A DNA stretch of 64,000 bases, taken from contig NZ_CP094469.1 in NCBI RefSeq assembly GCF_023347295.1, positions 310,001 through 374,000 on the forward strand, in the 5' to 3' direction. Made by a program: the position numbers and the translations under genes. Source of the stretch: Faecalibacterium sp. I3-3-33 (GTDB lineage Bacteria > Bacillota > Clostridia > Oscillospirales > Ruminococcaceae). Position 1 is the stretch's first letter; each line of letters opens with the position of its first letter. Positions 23,694-31,387 of this stretch are shown one piece after another. The notes beneath the pieces were generated by a model, which searched no databases, was not told where the DNA came from, and worked only from the letters and a program-made list of their open reading frames with translations.

Positions 23694-24578
23694 ATGACGC
23701 TATTTTCCTACGAAATTTTTGATGCCGTGGCCCGGCAGGGCAGCTTTAACAAGGCGGCACAGCAGCTGCACCTGACCCCCTCGGCCATCAGTCACGCCAT
23801 TGCCGTAATGGAGGAGGAGCTGGGCTTTGCCCTGTTCAACCGCGGCAAAAACGGCGTATCCATGACCAGTTACGGCGCTTCCCTGTATCCTTCTATCCGC
23901 GATGTGCTCAACAGTGATGAGGCGCTGAAGCAGAGCATCGCCCGCCTGAACGGCTTGGAAAAGGGCAAGGTAAAGCTGGGCGTATTCAACTCGGTGTGTG
24001 CCTCGCTGCTGCCCGGGCTGCTGAAAAGCTTTGCGGCGCATTATCCGCAGATCGAGATCGAAGTATATCAGGGAACCTACGACGATGTCAAGGAATGGCT
24101 GCGCACCGGTCAGGTGGATATCGCCTTCCTGTCCTCCACCTGCCGGGAGGAGTTCAACCTCACCGAGCTGTTCCGGGAGCCGCTGTTGTGCATCGTGCCG
24201 CAGGACTGGCCAGAGCCGCAGGACGGCGTAATGACCCCGGCGCTGATGAACGGCCAGAGCTTTGTAGTACAGTGCGACGCCACCGACGCCGAGATGCGCC
24301 AGTTCCTCAAGAAATACAAGATCGGCACCGAGCGCCGCTGCCACGTCATCGATGACCAGTCCAACATTGCCATGGTGGAGGCCGGGCTGGGCATCTCCAT
24401 CATGCCGCGGATGCTGCTGCGGGACTGCAAGGCCGCCGTCAAGGTGTACCCCATCGAGCCGGAGGAGTACCGCGTGGTGGGTCTGGCCGTGCAGCGCCCG
24501 GCCTCCATGGCCCCTGCCGTGGAGCAGATGTTCCACCATATCGTGGAATACTGCCACGAGCTGGATCTTTCGCTGTAA
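23694..24578 (+). CDS. LysR-family transcriptional regulator
   Basis: A 294-residue protein, ATG at 23694 after GGAAGGAGG. N-terminal winged helix (about 1-60): DAVARQGSFNKAAQQLHLTP, SAISHAIAVMEEELGFALFN. The effector domain (about 90-290) starts GKVKLGVFNSVCASLLPGLL and contains the LysR signature LRTGQVDIAFLS and AGLGISIMPRMLL. It probably controls itself or the divergent TraX-like gene; no inducer can be read from sequence. A leader of nearly 100 bases separates it from its promoter. Confidence 0.92.
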   Translation: MTLFSYEIFDAVARQGSFNKAAQQLHLTPSAISHAIAVMEEELGFALFNRGKNGVSMTSYGASLYPSIRDVLNSDEALKQSIARLNGLEKGKVKLGVFNSVCASLLPGLLKSFAAHYPQIEIEVYQGTYDDVKEWLRTGQVDIAFLSSTCREEFNLTELFREPLLCIVPQDWPEPQDGVMTPALMNGQSFVVQCDATDAEMRQFLKKYKIGTERRCHVIDDQSNIAMVEAGLGISIMPRMLLRDCKAAVKVYPIEPEEYRVVGLAVQRPASMAPAVEQMFHHIVEYCHELDLSL

Positions 24579-24600
24579 TAAAGAATATTCTTGTATCTGT

Positions 24601-24639
24601 CAACCGGGAAGTTCTGCGGAGCTTCCCGGTTGAATTTTT
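24601..24639 (+). terminator. Terminator after the LysR gene
   Basis: CAACCGGGAAG and GCTTCCCGGTTG form a strong stem, with AATTTTTA after it. Confidence 0.85.
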
Positions 24640-25200
24640 ATGGAGAAGTGTAAAGACAAACGGTAGTTACAGCGCTGTGGGGTAGGAGGTGGTAGCCGAG
24701 GGATGTTCTCTTTTGACACCAAAAGAGAACCAGAAAAGTGCCAGCGATTTCGACGCGCTGGAGCCACGAAAAAGGGGCTGCTCGCCCCTTTTAACCCCAA
24801 AGGGGTGGGCTGCACCGAAAAAAACTGAAGATTCACGCCTGTTCGGCGTGAAAATCTTTTAACCGTTTTTTCCGGCTCCGCCGATTCAAAGCCCCTCAGT
24901 CGCTGCGCGACAGCTCCCCCCGGGGGAGCAAACCCTCTCAGGCGCTCCCGCGCCAGCTCTCCCTTTGGGAGAGCTGTCACCGCAGGTGACTGAGGGGGCG
25001 AGCCTACTATCCCGCAGCGCCGCGCTTTCGCAGAAAGCGGCACTGCAAATGCTGTTTGCCTTTACGACCCCTCCCGTGAAAATGCGTTTGGAGCGCTCCG
25101 CAGAGCGCGACAAACGCGAAATTATAAATATTCTTTCCGCTGATTATGCCCAGAGCGCAAGCGGAGGGCATTCCAAATCGTCCCGTCTGCCGCCGCAAGT
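24640..25200. repeat. Composite dispersed repeat region B
   Basis: No gene supported. Modules parallel region A: GTTCTCTTTT/AAAAGAGAAC hairpin (about 24707-24732), AAAAGGGG-CTGCTCG-CCCCTTTT (about 24772-24794), the 35-bp block at 24891-24925, then CCCTCTCAGGCGCTCCCGCG (24933-24952, also at 36681-36700), a hairpin with GCGTTTG/CAAACGC and GCGCTC/GAGCGC around CGCA (25084-25117), and the pseudoknot module (about 25135-25172). Confidence 0.8.
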
Positions 25201-25288
25201 AAAAATTGCATCTAGCAGCAAAAAGGATTATACTATAAAAAAGCCTGCGGTGTACAGGCCGCAGAGGCGGATGTGAGGGGATGGAACC

Positions 25289-26863
25289 ATGAAACGACGG
25301 GATTTTTGTAAGGGTCTTGCGGTGACCCTTGCGGCGGGGGCGCTGGCTCCCGCTGCGGCGCTGCCGCAGGCCGGGGCGGCTACGGCGCTGGTCGGCCGGG
25401 CTGTGCCAGACGACTACTATACCCTGTGGTACCGCAGCGACCGCTGCGGTGCTGACCTGCGGCACGACTACTATTACAGCGACAGCCTGTTCGACCACCC
25501 TGCCACGGAGTACGACAACCAGCTGGCGCTGGCCACCTTGGGCATGGCGGCAGCCACCGACTGTCCATGGGAGAGCGACCAGCGCTACTGGATGGAGGGC
25601 GAGGTCGGCCGCGCCGACCATATCCGGGACGCCTTTGCAAAGCTTGGCTTTACCGAGGTGCAGCTGTTCAACTATACCCACAGCCTGAACGACACCCCGG
25701 ACACCGTGGGCTGCGCCATCGCCCGCAAAACGCTGGTGCGCGGCGGCAGACAGGTGACCATCATCGGTGCGTTTTTGCGCGGCTCCGGCTACGGGGCCGA
25801 GTGGTCCGGCAACCTTCATGCGGGGCCCGGCAGCGCCCATACCGGCTTTGTGACGGCGGCGCGGCAGCTGGTTGAAAAAATACGCGGATACGTTCAGGCG
25901 TCGGCAAAGCGTCAGCCGCTGGGCATTTTGAAGCTCTGGATGGGCGGGTTCAGCCGGGGCGGCGGCGTGACGAACCTTGTGGCAGCGCGTCTGCCCGCCG
26001 TGCTGCCGCAGCTGGAAAAGAAAAACACCTACGTCTATACCTTTGCCGCCCCGGCAGCTCTGACGGCGGCAGACTGCCCCGATTTACAGCAGGATTTTGA
26101 CAACAACCACGCGGCAGACGGCAGCCTGAAAAAGGACTGGGGCACCAGCAACATCTTCAATATCGTTTCCAGCGGCGATGTCATCCCCCGCATCCTGCCC
26201 GCAGCGTGGGGCTTTTACCGCAACGGCAACGACCGCTTTCTGCCCTCCACGGTCATCCCGGAGGAGCTGGAGAAGCTGAACGACCGCAGCGCACGGATGG
26301 AGGGCACGCCGATAGACTTCGGGCGGCTGGCTGTCTCCGAGGAGACCGATGCCGTGCTGCGCTCCATGCTGGATCTGTTCTGCGACCGTCAGACCTACTA
26401 CGAGGACTACGAGGACGCCATGCGCTGCATGCTGCAATGCGCCAACACCCGCTCGGAGGCGGAGGTGACCCGGGGCATCGTACGGGACGATGCCGCCGTG
26501 GTGGCGCAGCTGCGCAGCATGGAGCTGATGCGGCGCTTCCCGCAGGAAAAGGTGGAGCGCTGCGTACAGGCAGCCTCGGCGCTGAGTCGCCCGGTGCTGG
26601 AAAAGCTGGGCAGCGCGGTGCCGCTGCAGGCGCAGCAGATCGTCATCCCTATGCTGGCGGTGGGTCTGTGCTTTGAATTGCAGCCGGATACCGTGCAGCT
26701 GGTGGCAGACTTTGTCCTGTCCACCATCACGGTAAAGGGGCAGCTGAGCGGCATGCTAAAGACGGTGATGTGCCACTTTCAGGAAAACTACATGACCGTG
26801 CTGGAATCCTACGACCCCGCCGACCACGGTATGGAGCCCTACACCCGGCGGGAAGAACTATAA
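25289..26863 (+). CDS. Secreted lipase/esterase-like protein with Tat-like signal
   Basis: A 524-residue protein, ATG at 25289. The N-terminus MKRRDFCKGLAVTLAAGALA, then PAAALPQAGAA, is a signal peptide with twin arginines in an RRDF context, Tat-like. The middle contains a nucleophile elbow GGFSRGGG (Ser222 of a G-x-S-x-G) after LGILKLWM, followed by YVYTFAAPAAL and later IVSSGDVIPRILP, where an Asp of a lipase-type triad could lie. This matches class-3-lipase-like proteins of gut Clostridia; the substrate is unknown. It stands alone between repeat region B and a strong terminator. Confidence 0.75.
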   Translation: MKRRDFCKGLAVTLAAGALAPAAALPQAGAATALVGRAVPDDYYTLWYRSDRCGADLRHDYYYSDSLFDHPATEYDNQLALATLGMAAATDCPWESDQRYWMEGEVGRADHIRDAFAKLGFTEVQLFNYTHSLNDTPDTVGCAIARKTLVRGGRQVTIIGAFLRGSGYGAEWSGNLHAGPGSAHTGFVTAARQLVEKIRGYVQASAKRQPLGILKLWMGGFSRGGGVTNLVAARLPAVLPQLEKKNTYVYTFAAPAALTAADCPDLQQDFDNNHAADGSLKKDWGTSNIFNIVSSGDVIPRILPAAWGFYRNGNDRFLPSTVIPEELEKLNDRSARMEGTPIDFGRLAVSEETDAVLRSMLDLFCDRQTYYEDYEDAMRCMLQCANTRSEAEVTRGIVRDDAAVVAQLRSMELMRRFPQEKVERCVQAASALSRPVLEKLGSAVPLQAQQIVIPMLAVGLCFELQPDTVQLVADFVLSTITVKGQLSGMLKTVMCHFQENYMTVLESYDPADHGMEPYTRREEL

Positions 26864-26868
26864 ACAAA

Positions 26869-26910
26869 AGGCCGCTGCGCAGACATCGCGCAGCGGCTTT
26901 GGTTCGTTTT
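26869..26910 (+). terminator. Terminator after the lipase-like gene
   Basis: GCCGCTGCGC and GCGCAGCGGC around AGACATC, then TTTGGTTCGTTTTT. It may serve both this gene and the convergent gene at 26922. Confidence 0.85.
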
Positions 26911-26921
26911 TACGGCAAAAC

Positions 26922-27341
26922 TCAGAACTTGAACAGGTTCAGCCCGGTAATGGGGTCGTATTGGCGGTCTACCGTGCCGTCCAGAACATCCACCACCATC
27001 TCACAGGTGGCGCTGACCACCGCCCGGTTCAGATGCCCGCCGAACACCTCACCCTTGTCGTTGCCGGCGCTCATGTGCAGGTGGGTGTAGAATTCACCGT
27101 TCATGGTGTTGATGGTGCCGGTCAGGGACACGATCTCAAAGCTGCCGCTGAAGGTGTTGGCGTAGTATTTCTTCTCCGCTACATTATATACGCCCACCGT
27201 GAAGCTGTTGGTGGCGCCCAGCGCCTGCACAGCGGCAAGGCGGATGTTTTCCTTCAGGGCAAGCTCTTTGACCTGTTCAAGGATCTCCTCGTCCTTGTCG
27301 ATGCGTACAATGATCTTATTGCCAAAACGTTTGTATTCCAT
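26922..27341 (-). CDS. PPC/DUF296-domain protein
   Basis: A 139-residue protein, ATG at 27339-27341 with AAAGGAGAACCTTCCCC in front. It shows the PPC (DUF296) fold signature: IIVRIDKDEEILEQVKELAL, LAAVQALGATNSFTVGVYN, then GEFYTHLHMSAGNDKGEVFGGHL. The His residues in THLHMS and GGHL form the possible metal site seen in bacterial family members. Relatives carry AT-hook DNA-binding parts in plants, but here the domain stands alone. Role unknown. Confidence 0.85.
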   Translation of the reverse strand: MEYKRFGNKIIVRIDKDEEILEQVKELALKENIRLAAVQALGATNSFTVGVYNVAEKKYYANTFSGSFEIVSLTGTINTMNGEFYTHLHMSAGNDKGEVFGGHLNRAVVSATCEMVVDVLDGTVDRQYDPITGLNLFKF

Positions 27342-27389
27342 GGGGAAGGTTCTCCTTTATGTGGTTTTTTGTGCGCTGTTCTTTGCTGT

Positions 27390-28004
27390 TTAAGTTTGAT
27401 TGAACCATGCAACATAGTCAAAATCGTCGTAGTATTTTCTGATAGAAAAGCGACTCCGATAACGCATACACATTCCGACACATGGTTCGCTTTCAAACCC
27501 TTTGATGTAAACGGCGGATTTAATGTCAGGATGCGGTTTGTGACAAAGTACAGCCTTGTGTTTCAAAGGCAACTGCTCGAAGTCCAACAGATTTTGCTCG
27601 GTGCATCCATCGCGGTCTGTAAAAAGGAAATAGAGAGCATCAGAATTTATTCGACTTTTTCGGCGATCCCAAGCCAGAGCGGCTTCCTCTTTGGAAGAAT
27701 AATGCTGGAAATATAACTTGACGTCATTCAGCAAAGCAACCGGGTAAGTGATTTCAGATTCGGGCGGTGTAATAAATACAAGGTCGTATTGGAGATAATC
27801 CTTCAAATTTTCGCAGAGCTTTATAAAGTCAGAAGGCTCGACCCATAGATTTACAAAGGGTGAATTGAATTTCAAACCGAGATCATGTAGGATGCAGCAG
27901 CCATTGCAGTTACTGGCGATCAAAGTGACATCGGTATTTTTCAGGCGGATGCGATTGAAAAAATTATAAGCTGTTCGAAAAAATTCCCGTAATTTGACAA
28001 GCAT
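27390..28004 (-). CDS. DUF1919-family protein (exopolysaccharide-associated)
   Basis: A 204-residue protein, ATG at 28002-28004 (MLVKLREFFRTAYNFFNRIR) behind TTAGGAGATTCT. It contains the DUF1919 marks VTLIASNCNGCCILHDLGLK, FNSPFVNLWVEPSDFIKLCE, then YPVALLNDVKLYFQHYSSKE and AALAWDRRKSRIN. DUF1919 genes are usually found in capsule or exopolysaccharide loci, but here it is isolated in an island of small genes. Its AT-rich codon use differs from the housekeeping genes nearby, which points to transfer. Confidence 0.85.
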   Translation of the reverse strand: MLVKLREFFRTAYNFFNRIRLKNTDVTLIASNCNGCCILHDLGLKFNSPFVNLWVEPSDFIKLCENLKDYLQYDLVFITPPESEITYPVALLNDVKLYFQHYSSKEEAALAWDRRKSRINSDALYFLFTDRDGCTEQNLLDFEQLPLKHKAVLCHKPHPDIKSAVYIKGFESEPCVGMCMRYRSRFSIRKYYDDFDYVAWFNQT

Positions 28005-28055
28005 AGAATCTCCTAAAATAATTGAGCCCCAATAGTGCAAAAAAATACCCGAACC

Positions 28056-28142
28056 CTTAAACTGGCATATCGTTGCTGCGGTCGGAGCGTTTTAAATCGA
28101 GAAATGGCGGCAGGGAACATACGGTTGACTTCGATATCCATG
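28056..28142 (-). pseudogene. Deleted paralogue of the gene at 29371-29616
   Basis: On the minus strand the start MDIEVNRM and the 3' part (FKTLRPQQRYASL, frameshifted) match the DNA at both ends of the 29371-29616 gene, including the ribosome binding site GGAGTTTT, but about 160 bases in the middle are gone. The upstream DNA (28143-28258) also resembles 29617-29740, with CTTGTTGGG and CCCCAAACCCTGCTG in both. Confidence 0.7.
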
Positions 28143-28258
28143 AAAACTCCTTCTCCTAAAGACGGGAGAGGGGCGTTGACTCTCAAACTCTTGCGAGTTT
28201 CCGAAGTGCTCTTGTTGGGTGTGCGGAGCCCCAAACCCTGCTGGGAACGCGTGCAGCT

Positions 28259-28450
28259 TTATTGCTCTTCTGAATCTGATCCGAGTTCTTCCAGTTCTTT
28301 TTCGTTTTGGATATCTTCATTGGTTTTCTCTCCCGTGATAGCACGGTAAGCTTCTTTGATGCCGTTTCTTACTGCCCATTTGATAACATAATACAGCGCG
28401 ATCAAAATAACAATTGCGGTTCCTCCGCTGATGCCTAATTCATTCCACAT
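28259..28450 (-). CDS. Small single-span membrane protein (DUF6019-like)
   Basis: A 63-residue protein, ATG at 28448-28450 behind TTGGGAGGCTCG. One membrane segment (about 8-26, GGTAIVILIALYYVIKWAV) is followed by NGIKEAYRAITGEKTNEDIQ and an acidic tail. It resembles the small DUF6019 proteins of Firmicutes (from memory). Function unknown. Confidence 0.65.
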   Translation of the reverse strand: MWNELGISGGTAIVILIALYYVIKWAVRNGIKEAYRAITGEKTNEDIQNEKELEELGSDSEEQ

Positions 28451-28578
28451 GATTCGAGCCTCCCAATTCCGATTTGTTGCGCTAAGCCGAGTATACCACA
28501 CCCATCAAGGAAAGAACACCCCCCGATAAGAGTGAAATTCCCGGCTTGCTGTTCCGGGCTGCGAATGACAACAAAAAA

Positions 28579-28635
28579 TCCCCAGACCGAATGGTCTGGG
28601 GATTTGGTGGAGCATTGTCCAAGGCAGTCGAACCT
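28579..28635 (-). repeat. Hairpin plus tRNA/tmRNA-3'-end-like repeat, copy 1
   Basis: On the minus strand AGGTTCGACTGCCTTGGACA (from 28635) continues to ATGCTCCACCA and then a hairpin TCCCCAGACC/GGTCTGGGGA with a T-run. GGTTCGA and GCTCCACCA are marks of the 3' ends of tRNAs and tmRNA. It lies right after the toxin stop and also works as its terminator. Copy 2 is at 29312-29370. Confidence 0.6.
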
Positions 28636-28639
28636 GGAT

Positions 28640-28936
28640 TTATTCCAGATACTGCGGCAGATTCCAAGCGCCTCGCAGCACACGGTGAATCTCCACGATC
28701 TTGTTTTCATCGTTGACGCAGTAGAACACCAGATACTGGTCAACGACCATCCTACGATAAGCCGGGTCAAGGCGGTAGACTTCGCACATTTTCGGGGTAT
28801 CGCCTAATTTTGTGATCTTCTCCCGCAGCTCTTTCAGTACGCGGCTGGCTGTTTTCGGATAAAAACCGGACAAATACCGGGCAATATCATTCAGGTCCTG
28901 CACAGCAAGGGGCAGATATTTGATCTTATACGTCAT
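28640..28936 (-). CDS. RelE/ParE-family toxin
   Basis: A 98-residue protein, ATG at 28934-28936, overlapping the antitoxin end by 11 bases. MTYKIKYLPLAVQDLNDIAR, YLSGFYPKTASRVLKELREK, then YRRMVVDQYLVFYCVNDENK and IVEIHRVLRGAWN follow the RelE/ParE fold with the conserved C-terminal block. ParE types poison gyrase and RelE types cut mRNA on the ribosome; sequence alone does not tell which. It forms a standard antitoxin-toxin operon on the minus strand. Confidence 0.88.
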   Translation of the reverse strand: MTYKIKYLPLAVQDLNDIARYLSGFYPKTASRVLKELREKITKLGDTPKMCEVYRLDPAYRRMVVDQYLVFYCVNDENKIVEIHRVLRGAWNLPQYLE

Positions 28937-29207
28937 ACTGCTTGCCCAGCGTCTCCCATACGTTTTCGTGGTCTGCCCACTGCGTGTCGGGGTCAGCCGC
29001 CTGCTGCTTTGCCTTGGCAAGTGCCTCGGCAACATACCGCTGGTGCAAAAACTCCTCGTACTTGGCGTAGTCCTCAATGTTGATGAGGACCGATTCTCCA
29101 CGGCCATGATTCGTGATGATCACATGGTCATGGTCTTTGAGCATCTCCGAAATTTCGGCGTAATGGTTGCGCAGATCCCGGGAAGGGCGAACGAATGTCT
29201 GCATCAT
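28926..29207 (-). CDS. Phd/YefM-family antitoxin
   Basis: A 93-residue protein from the ATG at 29205-29207, seven bases after CAGGAGG (a GTG at 29214-29216 is too close to the site). The Phd/YefM fold is seen in RPSRDLRNHYAEISEMLKDH, then VIITNHGRGESVLINIEDYA and KYEEF. The C-terminal part (about 60-93) wraps the toxin. It should neutralise the RelE/ParE toxin and repress its own operon. Confidence 0.88.
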   Translation of the reverse strand: MMQTFVRPSRDLRNHYAEISEMLKDHDHVIITNHGRGESVLINIEDYAKYEEFLHQRYVAEALAKAKQQAADPDTQWADHENVWETLGKQYDV

Positions 29208-29311
29208 ACGAGACACCTCCTGTCGGGATCATTGTATCACAAAATGACTACGAATGCAAGGCGGATGATACTGACGGTGAGAGCAAGAATCGTCCTGTAC
29301 TGTACCCACCA

Positions 29312-29370
29312 CATCCCCAGACCGAATGGTCTTGGGATGTGGTGGAGCATTGTCAACGGCAGTCGAACCT
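29312..29370 (-). repeat. Hairpin plus tRNA/tmRNA-3'-end-like repeat, copy 2
   Basis: Same arrangement as 28579-28635: minus strand AGGTTCGACTGCC, then GACAATGCTCCACCA, then a hairpin CATCCCAAGACC/GGTCTGGGGATG. It lies directly after the stop at 29371. The two copies are direct repeats that flank the toxin-antitoxin operon. Confidence 0.6.
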
Positions 29371-29616
29371 TCAGGCGGGCATATCGTTGCTGCGGTCAGA
29401 GCGCTTCAAACCGAGAAACGGCGGCACTTCGGAACGCTTCAGCCCTTGTTCGTGTGCTTTCTTCAGTTGGTATTCGTGCAGGGCAATGCTGTCCAGCAGA
29501 TCACGCTGATTCTGGGAGGCTGCATAGTAATCGACGCCGAACCGTTTGCAGACTGCACTGAGTTGGTCAAGCATTTCAACAGCAGTAGGGGACATTCGTT
29601 TGACTTCGATATCCAT
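29371..29616 (-). CDS. Hypothetical 81-residue protein
   Basis: ATG at 29614-29616 behind GAAAAGGAGTTTTT. The protein reads MDIEVKRMSPTAVEMLDQLS, then KRFGVDYYAASQNQRDLLDS and KKAHEQGLKRSEVPPFLGLK, with a disordered C-terminus. I do not recognise it. It has a deleted relative at 28056-28142 with the same leader, so it was duplicated within the island. Confidence 0.55.
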   Translation of the reverse strand: MDIEVKRMSPTAVEMLDQLSAVCKRFGVDYYAASQNQRDLLDSIALHEYQLKKAHEQGLKRSEVPPFLGLKRSDRSNDMPA

Positions 29617-29758
29617 AAAAACTCCTTTTCCCAAAAACGTGAGGGCAAGAACCGTCCCGTGGCCACAAATTTTCAATTCCTGAAAATTTTCTGCCCCTTT
29701 GGGACAGCTTCTTGTTGGGGCGTGCCTGCCCCAAACCCTGCTGTTTACTATCCGAAAA

Positions 29759-30142
29759 TCATGCCCCGCTAGGCCCACGAGAACTAACACTCATTGGAGG
29801 CACAGAACTGTAAAAAGACTGGCCATTTACAGTGTTTTGAGTCAGCCCAATCAAATCAATCAGTTGGCTTTCATTATAGTTCTCTTGGAAACCATCCAAC
29901 GCAGCACACTGACAGCTGTATATACCATTCTCGTTAGAAACAATTCCCCACCATTCAAGGTCTGCCAAAAGTTTCCCAATCTTCTTTCGGTCAACGTGAA
30001 TTTCCTTTTCCAAAAGGGATGAGCAAATTTGCGGAGCAGACATCGGCTTTTGCTTTAATAGGAGAGCTAATGCCAACCCTTGACCACGCAAGCGGTGAAT
30101 CAAAACACCTCTGCGAACCCAAATGCTCGATGCTTTTTTCAT
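29759..30142 (-). CDS. Winged-helix-like hypothetical protein
   Basis: A 127-residue protein, ATG at 30140-30142 behind AAAAAGGAGGTCTTAGCT. The middle reads like a winged helix: GLALALLLKQKPMSAPQICS, SLLEKEIHVDRKKIGKLLAD, LEWWGIVSNENGIYSC (helix, helix, recognition helix and wing). The C-terminus is Ser-rich. It could be a regulator of island genes. No named family is recognised. Confidence 0.6.
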   Translation of the reverse strand: MKKASSIWVRRGVLIHRLRGQGLALALLLKQKPMSAPQICSSLLEKEIHVDRKKIGKLLADLEWWGIVSNENGIYSCQCAALDGFQENYNESQLIDLIGLTQNTVNGQSFYSSVPPMSVSSRGPSGA

Positions 30143-30295
30143 AGCTAAGACCTCCTTTTTAGATGGTGCGTTTATTTAAGATACGATTGATACACTTTCA
30201 AAATTGCATTTGTCTACAACTATTATGTTGAGCCGAGTATATCATACCGCCAGCCGAAAGAACACCCCTATATGCAAGAACTTGCCATTTTTCCT

Positions 30296-30330
30296 GCGTA
30301 CGTGCGTACCGACCATGTACGGACGTACGC
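30296..30330. promoter_or_regulatory. 14-bp inverted repeat built from GTAC/ACGT units
   Basis: GCGTACGTGCGTAC (30296-30309), seven bases, GTACGGACGTACGC (30317-30330); 13 of 14 positions pair. The sequence stands out in an AT-rich gap upstream of the winged-helix gene. A protein binding site is likely. The stretch 30143-30513 holds no gene. Confidence 0.5.
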
Positions 30331-30372
30331 AGCGATTGACCTGAAACGCGCAATATAGGGAGACGCAAAGCA

Positions 30373-30411
30373 AAAGGCAGGGCACCACCGCCATGGTGAT
30401 ACCCTGCCTTT
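30373..30411. terminator. Strong hairpin, likely terminator
   Basis: AAGGCAGGG-CA-CCAC and GTGG-TAT-CCCTGCCTT pair closely around a short loop, with A- and T-rich flanks on both sides. Confidence 0.6.
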
Positions 30412-30464
30412 ACTCGTTTACCGTTCTGCGTACTCTCGCCGTAGGACTTCCTGTAAACAAAAAA

Positions 30465-30506
30465 CGTACCCGAACCCTTTTTCGTAAAGAATCGGGTTCG
30501 AGTACG
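30465..30506 (-). terminator. Terminator of tRNA-Val
   Basis: CGTACCCGAACCC (30465-30477) pairs with GGGTTCGAGTACG (30494-30506); on the minus strand it is followed by GTTTTTTG. Confidence 0.8.
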
Positions 30507-30513
30507 AACTGTA

Positions 30514-30589
30514 TGGTGGACGGTACAGGACTCGAACCTGTGACCTCCTGCACGTCAAGCAGATGCTCTACCAGCTGAGCTAACCGTCC
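30514..30589 (-). tRNA. tRNA-Val (GAC)
   Basis: Minus strand GGACGGTTAGCTCAGCTGGT onward; acceptor GGACGGT/ACCGTCC, anticodon loop TTGACGT (GAC), T-loop GTTCGAGT and an encoded CCA. The low-GC island at 27342-30464 begins downstream of its 3' end, a common place for integration. Confidence 0.96.
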
Positions 30590-30752
30590 ATATTCTGTTT
30601 TGCCGAAATCAGCTAGATTATAATACCATACCCGATGCCAAAAAGCAAGGCCTTTTTTCAAAAATTGTAAAACTTTTTTGAAAAAGCAGCCCGAAACCCG
30701 GCTTCTGTGCGGTGCAGCGCGGGTTTTGGGGCGGTGGGCGACAGCTTTCTTG

Positions 30753-30781
30753 TTGCCCCCAACCAGACGTTGTGCTATAAT
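30753..30781 (+). promoter_or_regulatory. Promoter of the ruv operon
   Basis: TTGCCC (30753-30758), 17 bases, extended -10 TGC-TATAAT (30776-30781). Confidence 0.6.
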
Positions 30782-30822
30782 AGAAAACTATAATAGGAGT
30801 AGTGTCGGAAAGGGAACGCAGC

Positions 30823-31335
30823 ATGAGAGTTTTGGGCATCGACCCCGGTTACGCCATCGTGGGCTGGGGCGTGGTGGAGTATGCGGGCAACCGCTTTGCG
30901 CCGGTGGATTTCGGCGCGGTGTGCACGGACGCGGGCGTGCCGTTTGAGCGGCGGCTGGACGAGGTGTATATCGGCATCAAGGAGGTCATTGCGCGCACGC
31001 AGCCCGAGGTGCTTGCCATCGAAAAGCTGTTCTACCAGCACAACCAGACCACTGTCATCGGCGTAGCCGAGGCGCGCGGGGTCATTCTGCTGGCGGCGGC
31101 GCAGGCGGGGCTGCCCATCTACGAGTACACCCCCATGCAGGTCAAGCAGGCGGTCACCGGCTACGGCAAGGCCGTGAAAAAGCAGGTGCAGGAGATGACC
31201 CGGGTGCTGCTGCATCTGCCCGCCGTGCCAAAGCCGGACGATACCGCCGATGCGCTGGCCATGGCCATTACCTTCTGCCACACCAACGGCAACCAGCTCA
31301 ACCGCTACACCCGCCGGGTGGCGGGCCCCATCTGA
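30823..31335 (+). CDS. ruvC: Holliday junction resolvase RuvC
   Basis: A 170-residue endonuclease that cuts Holliday junctions together with RuvAB. It starts MRVLGIDPGYAIVGWGVVEY with catalytic Asp7; the other acidic residues are in LAIEKLFYQHNQTT and in PKPDDTADALAMAI near the C-terminus. The ATG at 30823 is chosen because GGAAAGGGA precedes it and the family starts there. It heads ruvC-ruvA-ruvB, with 52 bases to ruvA. Confidence 0.97.
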   Translation: MRVLGIDPGYAIVGWGVVEYAGNRFAPVDFGAVCTDAGVPFERRLDEVYIGIKEVIARTQPEVLAIEKLFYQHNQTTVIGVAEARGVILLAAAQAGLPIYEYTPMQVKQAVTGYGKAVKKQVQEMTRVLLHLPAVPKPDDTADALAMAITFCHTNGNQLNRYTRRVAGPI

Positions 31336-31387
31336 CCGCATACCACAGCCGCCCTGCGGGGCGGCGGGTCTTGACTGAGAGGATTCT

